Below, piece after piece: positions 8,190-17,302 of a DNA stretch of 26,666 nucleotides (the first letter of the stretch is position 1; every line of letters starts with the position of its first letter). Under the pieces are notes generated by a model. It was given only the letters and a program-made list of their open reading frames with translations, did not search any database and had not been told where the DNA came from. Origin of the DNA: DATLMR01 sp035537555 (GTDB lineage Bacteria > Acidobacteriota > Blastocatellia > UBA7656); NCBI GenBank assembly GCA_035537555.1, contig DATLMR010000384.1, forward strand, positions 1-26,666. Reading direction: 5' to 3'. Both the position numbers and the translations under genes were made by a program.

Positions 8190-9501
8190 AAAAAGAGACG
8201 GAGAAGACGGCAGCGTGGCTTATATATTGAAGGGATTTCCGCGACTGTCAGAGACCTTTATCGCGAGCGAAATCTATCGATTGGAGCAAGAGGGGCTTCG
8301 TCTCCGCCTCTTCGTGATTAAGCCTCCCGACGAAGATCACCGGCCTGAGATAGTCGATCTTATCCGATCAAAGCCCGCCTATCTGCGGCCGACGACATCA
8401 CTCTCCGGAGCCTCTCTCTTCGAATGGCTGGGCAGACACCTGTCTGATTTCCTGCCGGGCCTCCTGCGCGTCAGCTTGCGGCACCCCTTCGGAGTGGCGC
8501 GAGCCGCCGCCGCCGCGCTTGCACAGGCTGTGCGCGCCCGCCGCGCGTTCTGGTCGTGGCCGCGCAAAACCTATTTGAAAGAGTTCCTGCAGGCGACGAC
8601 GATCGCGGACGGGTTGTCTGATGCGCCCGACGTTCGTCATCTCCACGCCCATTTCTGTCACGGGGCCGCGACCATCACCTGGATGGTCGCGATGATTACG
8701 GGCCTGCGATTCTCGTTCACGGCCCACGCGAAAGATATCTACTGCGAGTCGCTCAACCCGGCAGGCCTTTTGCGGCGCAAGATGAACGCGGCCCTTTTCG
8801 TCGTGACCTGCACCGACGCCAACCGCGAGCACCTGGAGCGAATGAGCGATACCCCGGTCCACTGCATATACCACGGCCTGAATGCGGATTTCACAAGACT
8901 GCTGAGAGAGCGGTCAGGGCCTCCTTCAAGAAACGGCCACATGCGGCTGCTTTCAGTCGGACGGCTCGTCGCGAAGAAAGGCTTCGACATATTTATCGAA
9001 GCGTGCGGAATCCTGCGGCAGCGCGGCGTCCCGTTTGAGACGGTGATTGTGGGCGAAGACGGCGATCATTCGGAAGAGATCAAGCGCCGCATCGTTGCTC
9101 ACAATCTTGAGCAAAGCGTCCGGCTGGCAGGCCCGATGGCGCAAGCCAGCCTCTTTGATGAGTACCGCCGGGCGTCTATGTTCTGCCTGCCGTGTCGAGT
9201 GCTCGACAACGGAGACCGTGACGGAATCCCCAACGTGCTCGTCGAGGCCATGGCCTGCGGCCTTCCCGTCGTAACGACAGGGATCTCGGGAATCCCGGAA
9301 GTGGTAAAAGACGGAATCAACGGCTTGCTTGTGCCGACGGAAGACCCTGAAGCGCTTGCCGACGCGCTGATCCGCATCGGTCAAAATCGATCGCTCGCCT
9401 ACCACCTCTCCTGCGAAGCGCAGTCCACTGTCAGCGAGCGGTTCGACGGCGAAAGGTTCGCCGCGCAGCTTGCCGCCTTGTTCGAGGAGGCCATGCGATG
9501 A
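8182..9501 (+). CDS. GT4-family glycosyltransferase
   Basis: A 439-residue GT-B enzyme. It opens with VAYILKGFPRLSETFIASEI, a segment typical of GT4 enzymes in exopolysaccharide clusters. HLHAHFCHGAATITWMVA and FSFTAHAKDIY form the acceptor-side core, then LLSVGRLVAKKGFDIFIEA and DRDGIPNVLVEAMACGLPVVTT, with Asp347 and Glu355 in the E-x7-E positions. It probably adds a sugar to a lipid-linked or growing glycan at the inner face of the membrane. The start overlaps the previous gene by eight bases, and the stop overlaps the heparinase start as ATGA, so the three genes should be translated together. Specificity cannot be read from the sequence. Confidence 0.92.
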   Translation: MPEKRDGEDGSVAYILKGFPRLSETFIASEIYRLEQEGLRLRLFVIKPPDEDHRPEIVDLIRSKPAYLRPTTSLSGASLFEWLGRHLSDFLPGLLRVSLRHPFGVARAAAAALAQAVRARRAFWSWPRKTYLKEFLQATTIADGLSDAPDVRHLHAHFCHGAATITWMVAMITGLRFSFTAHAKDIYCESLNPAGLLRRKMNAALFVVTCTDANREHLERMSDTPVHCIYHGLNADFTRLLRERSGPPSRNGHMRLLSVGRLVAKKGFDIFIEACGILRQRGVPFETVIVGEDGDHSEEIKRRIVAHNLEQSVRLAGPMAQASLFDEYRRASMFCLPCRVLDNGDRDGIPNVLVEAMACGLPVVTTGISGIPEVVKDGINGLLVPTEDPEALADALIRIGQNRSLAYHLSCEAQSTVSERFDGERFAAQLAALFEEAMR

Positions 9502-11495
9502 TTGCCGAAGCCCACGTCAAACCCCGCACGGGGCCTCGCCCGGTCTTTTGCGTGATCGAGCAGGCTTATCGCAGCAGGGCCGTGGCCGAAGAGTTATGCG
9601 CGGGCCGGTTCACGCACGTCGGCGTCACTCTGGAGCTCGGCCTTGAGCCGAACTGGCTGGCGGGCGGCCTTTCGATCGACGAAGAGTGGCGCATTGAATG
9701 GAGCAAGTTCTATTACGGGCTCGATCTCGCGCGGGCCTTCCGCGAAACCGGCGACCTCAAATACTCGCGGGCGTGGGAGAGGCTGGTTCAATCCTGGATA
9801 AGACAGGTGCCCGTCGGATACGACACGAGCGACGTAACGGGCCGCCGCGTTCAAAACTGGATTTATGCCTGGAACATCTTCGCATCGACGCCGGAATTCG
9901 ACGGCCTTGAAGAAGGATTGGCGGAGCAAATAATCGCGAGCCTCACTCTTCAAGTGAATCATCTTCGGGACCACCTGACTCCCGAGCGCAACCATCGCAC
10001 GCTGGAGCTTTACGCCCTTTTCATCGCCGCTCTGGCATTGCCCGAGCTCGATAGCGACGGCGGCTTGCTCGATCTTGCAGCCGGCGAGCTCTATCGCAAC
10101 CTGATGACCGATATTCGCCCGGACGGCGTGCATCGAGAGAGCTCCACGCATTATCACATGACCGCGCTCCGCTCGTTTGTGGGCGCGCGCGAAAACGCGC
10201 GGCTATTCGGCCTCGCATTGCCTGACGGGTATGACGAGCGATTAGAGCTCGCCTGCGAATTCGCCGCGCATTGCCATCGGCCCGATGGCCTGATTCCCGC
10301 CTTGTCCGACAGCGATACGGGCAGTTATGCGGGCATTCTAGAGCTGGCCGCCACGATCTTTTCGCGCCCGGATTTTCTCTATGCCGGGACCTCGGGCGCA
10401 AAGGGCGTCGCGCCCCGGCGGGGGCTTATGAGCTTTCCGGACGGAGGCTACTTCATCCAGAGAAGCGGCTGGGGCGAGGGCAAAGACTCGTTCCGCGACG
10501 AGCGGTTCCTGATCTTCGACTGCGGCCCTCTTGGTGACGGGGGGCACGGTCACTATGATCTGCTCAACGTCGAGATCGCCGCCCACGGTCGCCCGCTCGT
10601 CGTCGATCCCGGTCGATATACGTATTCCGAGCACGCTCCAAACTGGCGGCGATGGTTCAAGAGCACCGCCGCGCACAACACGGTCTGCGTCGACGGCCTC
10701 GACCAGACCCCGTACCGTCGCGGTAAGCCTAAAGGGCGACTCGCCGAAGGCCGCTTGATCGAGCGCCTGTCCGCCCCCGGCTTCGATCTGCTATGCGGCG
10801 AGGCGACGAGCCCCGCTTACGAAGTCACGCACACACGCCGCGTCTTTTTCGTCGCGGGCGAATACTGGATCATTGCCGACCGGCTGCGAGGCGCCGGACC
10901 CCACCGCTTCGATCTGCGCTTTCATCTTCCCCCGGAGGCGCAGGGTGATGTGGCTATAGAAGCTCAAGGAAACAATCTCGTGGCGCGCGCGCCCGAATGC
11001 GCTCTGGTCTTCGACCCGGGGCGCGAGATAAAAATAGAGCCGGGTTGGTATGCCCCTTCATACGGGATCAAGCATCCCGCGCCCGTCATCTGCCTTTCGG
11101 TTGATGGGGTCTCGGAAGCGGACTTCTTCACTCTGATTATTCCACGAAATAGAACGCGGCCAGCACCTCGGCTTCGGGTCAGCACTCACGAGACGGAGTC
11201 AGGGGGGGCGAGCGTTTTCGAGATCGACACTCCGGGTCCTGCCGGAATGACGACCGATGTTGTGACCTGGCGCGAGTCGATCCAGCAACTTGCGCTCGAA
11301 TCTTTTCACTGCCGCGCGTCCGCCGCATGGCTCCGAAAAACCGGCGAGCAAACGAGCCTCGTCGCCTGCAATGTCGGAGAGCTTACGGAATACTCCGGAG
11401 CCAAACAGACCCTCTTAAAGAGCCCCAGTCCGGTTCGATGGATTATGTGGAGTAATCAGACCGGCATGACGGTCGACGATGGGAGGGCGCTATGA
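9498..11495 (+). CDS. Heparinase II/III family protein without a signal peptide
   Basis: A 665-residue protein with the two-part layout of heparinase II/III-like polysaccharide lyases. An N-terminal alpha/alpha toroid (about 50-310) contains ERNHRTLE (Asn165, His166) and STHYHMTA (Tyr219, His220). A C-terminal beta-sandwich (about 325-640) contains NWRRWFKSTAAHNTV, with His393. These are the positions where members carry catalytic or substrate-binding residues. Members cleave uronic-acid polysaccharides by beta-elimination. The N-terminus is polar and no secretion signal is visible, unlike the secreted lyases of degradation loci. In this operon it more likely trims or edits a glycan being made, or has another activity. 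ATGA overlaps join it to both neighbours. The fold call is firm; the reaction is an inference. Confidence 0.85.
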   Translation: MIAEAHVKPRTGPRPVFCVIEQAYRSRAVAEELCAGRFTHVGVTLELGLEPNWLAGGLSIDEEWRIEWSKFYYGLDLARAFRETGDLKYSRAWERLVQSWIRQVPVGYDTSDVTGRRVQNWIYAWNIFASTPEFDGLEEGLAEQIIASLTLQVNHLRDHLTPERNHRTLELYALFIAALALPELDSDGGLLDLAAGELYRNLMTDIRPDGVHRESSTHYHMTALRSFVGARENARLFGLALPDGYDERLELACEFAAHCHRPDGLIPALSDSDTGSYAGILELAATIFSRPDFLYAGTSGAKGVAPRRGLMSFPDGGYFIQRSGWGEGKDSFRDERFLIFDCGPLGDGGHGHYDLLNVEIAAHGRPLVVDPGRYTYSEHAPNWRRWFKSTAAHNTVCVDGLDQTPYRRGKPKGRLAEGRLIERLSAPGFDLLCGEATSPAYEVTHTRRVFFVAGEYWIIADRLRGAGPHRFDLRFHLPPEAQGDVAIEAQGNNLVARAPECALVFDPGREIKIEPGWYAPSYGIKHPAPVICLSVDGVSEADFFTLIIPRNRTRPAPRLRVSTHETESGGASVFEIDTPGPAGMTTDVVTWRESIQQLALESFHCRASAAWLRKTGEQTSLVACNVGELTEYSGAKQTLLKSPSPVRWIMWSNQTGMTVDDGRAL

Positions 11496-12781
11496 GCACG
11501 GCGAGACGCATCGACCTCGCGCCTGACCAGGCCCTCCCGCAGCGGGATTTATTACTCGACCCTGACGGAATCGCGCGCAGGTTCTCCGCGCGACTCGGGT
11601 CACGCGGTCGGATCGAAATCGATCGCTGCGAGCGGCTGAGGATCAAATATTCGCCGGGCGCAAGCCTGCGCGTGCTGCACCGTATCAGAGTCGGGGGCTC
11701 ATCATACACTATAGCCACGCGCGTCTTTACGGGCGGTCGCAGCGAGTCGGCTTTCGAGCGCGCTGCCGCGAGCGCCGTCCCCTGCGGGCCGCTGTTGCCG
11801 GTCGCGCATGACCGCGACCTGGATGCCGTCTGCTGGACTTTCCCGAATGACAGGAAGATAACGAGCCTTTCCGCGCTCGCGAATCCCCCCTCGATGTTTG
11901 CCGGTATTTTCACCGATCAATGGGCTCGAAGCCGGGTGGTCGCATACGCGCCGGAGAAATGCGTCACGGCTCAGTGCCTCAGCGACAGTGGAAACCTGCT
12001 CGCTTATGCAAAGGCTTACTCCGAAGAAGAGCGATGCAGCTATGACATTTACCAGGCGCTCTTGAAGAAGATATCGAATGCGAAATCCGGCCTCCGTATA
12101 CCCCGCGCGCTAATTTATTCGGAAGAACACCGCCTGTTGCTCCTTGAGCCTGTCGCGGGCCTCCGCATCGCGGATCTTGACGACGCGAAGCGGCCGAGCG
12201 GATTTCACCGCCTGGGCGGCGCTATCGCCGGCCTGCACGGCCTCCCCGTTCCGGATGGCTTGCCGCGGTTCGAGCGCCTCGACCCTGACCGCCTGCTTGA
12301 AGCCTCGCAGGTAGTAGGGCGCGCTCGCCCGGATGTGCGGGAACTGGCGAGCAAGCTCGCACAGGAGCTTTGCGACCGGCGAGACGCTCTGAAGGAGGCT
12401 GAGGTCTGCGCGCATGGAGACGTCCATCCAAAGAACGGCATCCTTCAAAACGACGGCGTGGCGCTTATCGACCTGGATCAAGCCGGACCCGGTCCCGCGG
12501 CGGCGGACCTCGGCAGCCTGCTCGCGGCCCTGCGTTATTGCCGGTGCGTCGGAGCTCTTTCCCCGGCTGGCGAAGACGAGCTTGCGAGCGCATTTCTAAG
12601 CGGCTACGGCGAAGTGCGCGAGCTGCCTCCGCGCACGTCTCTGCGCTGGCACATGGCCGCCGCGCTGCTGGCGGAGCGCGCGCTTCGAGCGGTGAATCGA
12701 ATCCGCGAAGAGGGGCTCAAGCATATGAGCGAGCTTCTGCTCGATTCATGGAATCTGCTGACGGAAGAAGGGCACGAGTGA
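11492..12781 (+). CDS. APH-fold phosphotransferase (putative sugar or metabolite kinase)
   Basis: A 429-residue protein with the aminoglycoside-phosphotransferase/choline-kinase fold. The catalytic loop HGDVHPKN (308-315) supplies Asp310 and Asn315, and IDLDQA (326-331) supplies the metal-binding Asp327 or Asp329. Upstream, LLLEPVAGLRI matches the hinge of the fold, and FHRLGGAIAGLHGL is the usual helix before the catalytic lobe. It should transfer phosphate from ATP to a small hydroxyl compound. Placed between a lyase-like gene and an ABC exporter in a glycan operon, its substrate is more likely a sugar or glycan end group than an antibiotic. It overlaps the previous gene by four bases and is followed by a 43-base gap. 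Confidence 0.82.
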   Translation: MSTARRIDLAPDQALPQRDLLLDPDGIARRFSARLGSRGRIEIDRCERLRIKYSPGASLRVLHRIRVGGSSYTIATRVFTGGRSESAFERAAASAVPCGPLLPVAHDRDLDAVCWTFPNDRKITSLSALANPPSMFAGIFTDQWARSRVVAYAPEKCVTAQCLSDSGNLLAYAKAYSEEERCSYDIYQALLKKISNAKSGLRIPRALIYSEEHRLLLLEPVAGLRIADLDDAKRPSGFHRLGGAIAGLHGLPVPDGLPRFERLDPDRLLEASQVVGRARPDVRELASKLAQELCDRRDALKEAEVCAHGDVHPKNGILQNDGVALIDLDQAGPGPAAADLGSLLAALRYCRCVGALSPAGEDELASAFLSGYGEVRELPPRTSLRWHMAAALLAERALRAVNRIREEGLKHMSELLLDSWNLLTEEGHE

Positions 12782-12824
12782 GCGGGTCGGTCGCGCGGGC
12801 GACCGAAATATCCGAGAGGGGATT

Positions 12825-14687
12825 GTGAGATTGATCGGCAATATTAAACCTTCAGGCTCGAGAGAAGGCAGGGCGAAGAGGAAGCATTCGCGCTTCAGGC
12901 AGGTTTTGTTCAATCACCTTTCCGCCGTGAAGGGCAACCTGTTCATCGCGTTCCTTTGCACCTTCATTCTGGCGATGACCGATATGATCAAGCCCTGGCC
13001 TTTGAAGATAATCATCGACAATATACTCCTGGATAAGCCGCTTCCCGGCTACCTCTCATTCCTGAACGGAATGGCCGAAAGCGGCAAGACTCTATCGATC
13101 ATCGTCATATCTTCCTCTATTATATTGGTCAGCCTGTTCAAGAGCTTCTCCGGCTACTTTCAGCTTTCGACCACTTCTCGCATCGGTTACAAGCTGGCCC
13201 ATTCACTGCGAAGAGAGCTGTTCGTCCATCTGCAAAGGCTCTCCATATCATTCCACAAGCGCTCCGAGACGGGCGAGCTGTTGACACGGGTCACTGGCGA
13301 CACCAACGACCTGCGCGAGGTCTTCACCGATTTCGGGCTCGTCTTCGTCTCCGAGATGCTGAGCCTCGCCGGAATGTTCGCGATCATGCTCTTCTTGAAT
13401 TGGAAGCTGAGCCTGATCGTCTTCGCCACTTTCCCGGTGCTGCTCGCCCTCTCGTTCTACCGCTATCGAACTATCAGGGATTCGGCCAAGAGGCAGAGAA
13501 AAGCGGAGGGCAAGATAGCCTCCCGCGTCGGCGAAGTCCTGAACTCGATTCTTGTCGTGCAGGCATTCGCGCGAGAAGGCTACGAGGGCGAGCGGTTCGA
13601 CGCGCAGAGCTCGCAGACGCTTGACGCGAGCATCAGGACCGCGAGGATGGAAGCCGCCGCCGCGCGCTCGGTCGATATCGTCAACGCGATCGGGACCTGG
13701 GCGGTCATCTTATTCGGGTCGCTGCAAGCGGTAAACGGGAGGCTCACGCCCGGCGACGTTTATATATTTGCCTCTTACATGAGCAGCCTTTATGGGCCGA
13801 TCCGCAATCTGGCCAAGCTCTCGGCCAAGTTTTCGAAATCCGTCGTAAGCGCTCAACGGATCGCCGAAGTCCTCGACATAGAACCCGAGATCGAAGACTC
13901 TCCCGGCGCCGTCGAGGCCGCGAACTTGAAAGGTGAGATCGTATTCGACCGGGTCTCTTTCGCGTACCCGGACGGGAAGCAGGTTCTAACGGATCTGTCT
14001 TTCAGGATCGCCCCCGGCCTCCACGTCGCCCTGCTCGGGCCTTCCGGCTCAGGGAAATCGACCATCAGCGCTTTGATCTCTCGCTTCTATGATCCGCAAA
14101 CAGGCTCGATCCTGATCGACGGATTAGACGCCAGGAATTACAAGCGCGAGTCGCTCCGCTCGGAGATCGGGATCATCCTCCAGGATTCGATTCTCTTCGG
14201 AGCCAGCATCAAGGAGAACATCGCCTACGGCAAACTCGACGCCTCCATGGAAGATATCGTCGCCGCGTCGAAGAAGGCCAACGCTCACGATTTCATAATG
14301 GAGCTCGAGAGCGGCTACGACACCATCGTCGGCGAGCGGGGCTGCACCATTTCCGGAGGCCAGCGACAGCGGATAGCCATCGCCCGGACCTTTATTCGCG
14401 ACGTTCCCATTCTCATCTTGGACGAGCCGATGACCGGGCTCGATGTCGAAAGCGAGGTGGCGGTCAAGGATGCTCTGCGGCGTCTGATGTCCGACAAGAC
14501 GTGCCTGCTTATAACTCACGACCTGCAATCCGCGCTTGAAGCGGACCTGGTACTCGTCCTGGATGATGGGCGGATCGTCGAGCAGGGGAGCCCCGGCGAC
14601 CTGCTGCTTGAAAGCCGCCGCTACCGCGACCTGTACGAATTGAAGTTCAGCCGGTTTGAAGATCGCAGTTTACCCGTTAAGGCTTAG
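12825..14687 (+). CDS. ABC exporter, fused permease and ATPase (lipid/glycan type)
   Basis: A 620-residue half-transporter. Residues about 35-330 form a type IV exporter membrane domain with about six helices (for example LFIAFLCTFILAM, IIVISSSIILVSLF, LAGMFAIMLFLNWKLSLIVFATFPVLLAL). The nucleotide-binding domain has Walker A GPSGSGKST (405-413), the signature SGGQ (510-513), Walker B ILILDEP (529-535) and the switch His565. All catalytic motifs are intact, so a homodimer should hydrolyse ATP. The family includes MsbA and exporters of lipid-linked glycans, peptides and drugs. The neighbours suggest it flips or exports the operon's glycan or its lipid carrier. The GTG start at 12825 follows GAGAGGGG. 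The first 35 residues are basic and cytoplasmic. Confidence 0.95.
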   Translation: MRLIGNIKPSGSREGRAKRKHSRFRQVLFNHLSAVKGNLFIAFLCTFILAMTDMIKPWPLKIIIDNILLDKPLPGYLSFLNGMAESGKTLSIIVISSSIILVSLFKSFSGYFQLSTTSRIGYKLAHSLRRELFVHLQRLSISFHKRSETGELLTRVTGDTNDLREVFTDFGLVFVSEMLSLAGMFAIMLFLNWKLSLIVFATFPVLLALSFYRYRTIRDSAKRQRKAEGKIASRVGEVLNSILVVQAFAREGYEGERFDAQSSQTLDASIRTARMEAAAARSVDIVNAIGTWAVILFGSLQAVNGRLTPGDVYIFASYMSSLYGPIRNLAKLSAKFSKSVVSAQRIAEVLDIEPEIEDSPGAVEAANLKGEIVFDRVSFAYPDGKQVLTDLSFRIAPGLHVALLGPSGSGKSTISALISRFYDPQTGSILIDGLDARNYKRESLRSEIGIILQDSILFGASIKENIAYGKLDASMEDIVAASKKANAHDFIMELESGYDTIVGERGCTISGGQRQRIAIARTFIRDVPILILDEPMTGLDVESEVAVKDALRRLMSDKTCLLITHDLQSALEADLVLVLDDGRIVEQGSPGDLLLESRRYRDLYELKFSRFEDRSLPVKA

Positions 14688-14720
14688 GGCAGTTTTCAAG
14701 CGGTTACATAGGAGATCGTC

Positions 14721-17291
14721 ATGGAAAGAATTTTTAGCCTGCTATTGATCCTATTCTTCAGCCTGGGAGCCTCTCAGCGGGACCTCAGTGTCGGCGGCAC
14801 GACCGAAGACCACACCGGAGCGGCCATACCCGGAGAGAGTTTGACGCTTACCAATAAAGCGACGGGCGTGGCTCTCAAGGCCGTGTCCGATGCCGCGGGC
14901 TCTTTCATCTTCAAAGACGTTCAGCCCGGCGAGTACATACTCAAGGGAGAAGCCGGGGGCTTCAAATCCGCCAGGATGAACGTAACCGTCGGCACGCAGC
15001 CGTTGACCGATATAATAGTCAGGATGGAAGTCAGCCTCTCCGACGAAGAGGTGACAATCGACTCGGAAAAGTCGGACCCGGTCTCGCCCGAGAGCAACGC
15101 GGGGATGGTGTACCTTAACTCGACTTCGCTCGGCGCGCTTCCCTCGCAGAGTCAGGATGTCTTGTCGGTCATCGGTAATTTCCTGTCGCCCTCGGCGCTG
15201 GGGACGGACGGCCCTTCGATAGTAGTTGACGGCGCGGAGGGCAATGACCTCAGCTTGCCGATCCCGTCGCTGAAGCAGGTCTCCATAAACAAGAATCCTT
15301 ATTCCGCCGAATACAGGCGGCCGGGCTCGGGCCGGGTCGACGTCGTTACGCGGTACGGCTCGCGCGGCCATTTTGACGGGAGTCTTTCGTTCTTTTCACG
15401 CGGCTCCGCCTTCGACGCGCGCAACGCCTTCGCCTCAACCAGGCCGGATTCGAGCAGGCGATTATTTGAAGGGAGCCTGAGCGGCCCCGCGCCCTTTAAG
15501 CGCACCCGTTTTTTCTTGAGCGGCTCACGGCTGGTCAGCGATCAGAGCGCGGTGGTGAACGCTTTAACGCTTGCCGGGCCGCTGGTCGAAAATGTCTCGA
15601 CATCGCTCTACAACACCAACCTGCTCGGGCGCGTCGACGTGCGCTCGGACGGGCCTGACTCTCTCGCTTTGATCTATGCTTTCCACGACCAGCCCGAGCG
15701 AAATTACGGAGTGGGCGGGCTGCGGCTTGCCGAGCAGGGCCTGAGCCGGGATAAGCGCGGTCACAAGTTTCAACTGTCGTACAACACGGTCTTCTCTGAC
15801 AGCCTTCTCAATGTCGCGCGCTTTACATTCGAGCGAAGAAACGAGCGCATTGGAGACCTCGCGGATCTCCCTGCGATCCAGGTCAAAGGCGCATTCGTCG
15901 GCGGGCCTTCTCAAACGGCCCGCTCGATCGGAGAGACGAGATTCGAATTTCAGGATATAGCCAGTTTCGTGCGCGGCGCGCACACATTAAGGTTTGGAGC
16001 CGGGATCAAGCCGAGGTTTTATACCTTCACTGACGCGACGAACTTCGGCGGCACCTTCATATTCTCGGACCTTTCGGCTTTCGCCGCGCGAACCCCGGCC
16101 CTGTTTGAGATCGTCACTGGAAATCCCCGCGCCTCGTTTTCGCAGCACGAAGCCCACGGCTTCTTTCAAGACGAGATGAAGCTCGGGCAAAACCTCAATC
16201 TCACGCTGGGCCTGCGTTACGACTGGCAGGCGAAACTTGGCGACCGGAATAATTTCGCGCCTCGCATGGCAATCGCTTATGCGCCGGGAAATGGGAAAAC
16301 CGTCTTGCGCGCCGGAGCCGGGGTGTTCTATGACCGCCTGAACGACAGAGCGATTCAGCGCAGCCTGCTCATCGATGGCGTGGCCACCAGGGAGCTGATA
16401 ATCGCTGATCCTTCTTTCGACGACCCTCTGAGCTCGGGCTCCGCGCTTTCGCTCCCGCCCAGCATCTGGCAAATCGCTCCGGGCATACAATCGCCCTATC
16501 TATTGCAGGGCAGCTTGAGCGTTGAGAGGGGCCTGTGGAACGGCACGCAGCTTACGGTCGAGTATCAAACGATTCGAGGAGCTCATCTCTTCCGTTCGCG
16601 CAACATCAACGCGCCCCTGTCTTCAGCGGGGCCGCTCCCCGACCCTGATTTCCTGCTCGTGAGGCAGGTGGAATCTTCAGGCAGCCTGCGCAGTAACGCT
16701 TTGATCACGAGCTTTCAAGGCCGTGTCATCAAGCCATTCAAGCTGAAAGTCCAGTACACGCTCTCTCGAACAACCGACGACGTGGCGGGCCTGTTCGATC
16801 TCCCTGCCGACAACTATGACCTTCGGCTTGAGAGAGGGAGATCGGAATTCGATAAGCGGCATCGTTTCAACCTCGCGGGCATACTCGATCTCCCGCACAG
16901 GTTTAGAGTGGGCAGCATCCTGACGCTTGCATCAGGCGCGCCTTTCGACATCACGACGGGCTTTGACGACAACGGCGACAGAGTCGTCAACGACCGCCCA
17001 TTCGGAGTCTCTCGCAACGCAGGCCGGGGGCCGGGATTCGCGCAGCTCGACTTGCGGCTCACCAGGCTTTTCCCCCTGTCGTTTTTGATGGATGAGCAAG
17101 ACAGGGAGAAGGGCGAGTTCAGGAATGTCGAATTGAATCTCGACGTGTTCAATGTGCTGAATCGCAATAACCTCTCTGACGTAGTCGGAGAGTTGTCCTC
17201 GCCCCTTTTCGGAAGGGCGAACGCTTCGCTTCAAGCCAGGGCGATCCAGCTCTCGATACGGTTCAATTTCCGGGCTTATAGAAAGCAGTAA
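14721..17291 (+). CDS. Oar-like TonB-dependent receptor with carboxypeptidase-regulatory domain
   Basis: An 856-residue outer-membrane protein. A signal peptide (residues 1-18, LLLILFFSLGASQ) is followed by a carboxypeptidase-regulatory-like beta domain (about 22-105, with AGSFIFKDVQPGEYIL). A plug-like region (about 140-210, with GPSIVVDGAEGNDLSLPIPS and PYSAEYRRPGSGRVDVVTR) comes next, then a long beta barrel ending in aromatic strands (IQLSIRFNF). This layout matches the Oar-type receptors that are abundant in Acidobacteriota. It has no SusD partner here. It could take up a ligand, or help assemble or pass the operon's glycan through the outer membrane; both are inference. AGGAG precedes the ATG, which lies 33 bases after the ABC gene. 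A six-residue basic tail follows the last strand, slightly unusual for a barrel C-terminus. Confidence 0.88.
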   Translation: MERIFSLLLILFFSLGASQRDLSVGGTTEDHTGAAIPGESLTLTNKATGVALKAVSDAAGSFIFKDVQPGEYILKGEAGGFKSARMNVTVGTQPLTDIIVRMEVSLSDEEVTIDSEKSDPVSPESNAGMVYLNSTSLGALPSQSQDVLSVIGNFLSPSALGTDGPSIVVDGAEGNDLSLPIPSLKQVSINKNPYSAEYRRPGSGRVDVVTRYGSRGHFDGSLSFFSRGSAFDARNAFASTRPDSSRRLFEGSLSGPAPFKRTRFFLSGSRLVSDQSAVVNALTLAGPLVENVSTSLYNTNLLGRVDVRSDGPDSLALIYAFHDQPERNYGVGGLRLAEQGLSRDKRGHKFQLSYNTVFSDSLLNVARFTFERRNERIGDLADLPAIQVKGAFVGGPSQTARSIGETRFEFQDIASFVRGAHTLRFGAGIKPRFYTFTDATNFGGTFIFSDLSAFAARTPALFEIVTGNPRASFSQHEAHGFFQDEMKLGQNLNLTLGLRYDWQAKLGDRNNFAPRMAIAYAPGNGKTVLRAGAGVFYDRLNDRAIQRSLLIDGVATRELIIADPSFDDPLSSGSALSLPPSIWQIAPGIQSPYLLQGSLSVERGLWNGTQLTVEYQTIRGAHLFRSRNINAPLSSAGPLPDPDFLLVRQVESSGSLRSNALITSFQGRVIKPFKLKVQYTLSRTTDDVAGLFDLPADNYDLRLERGRSEFDKRHRFNLAGILDLPHRFRVGSILTLASGAPFDITTGFDDNGDRVVNDRPFGVSRNAGRGPGFAQLDLRLTRLFPLSFLMDEQDREKGEFRNVELNLDVFNVLNRNNLSDVVGELSSPLFGRANASLQARAIQLSIRFNFRAYRKQ

Positions 17292-17302
17292 GGAGCGTTT
17301 AA

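Noticed and set aside
11492..12781. Aminoglycoside resistance gene
   Set aside because: The fold is shared by many small-molecule kinases, and the operon context points to glycan metabolism; nothing supports antibiotic modification.
9498..17291. Polysaccharide utilisation locus (lyase plus TonB receptor)
   Set aside because: There is no SusD-like lipoprotein, the lyase-fold protein is not secreted, and most neighbours are biosynthetic transferases and an exporter.
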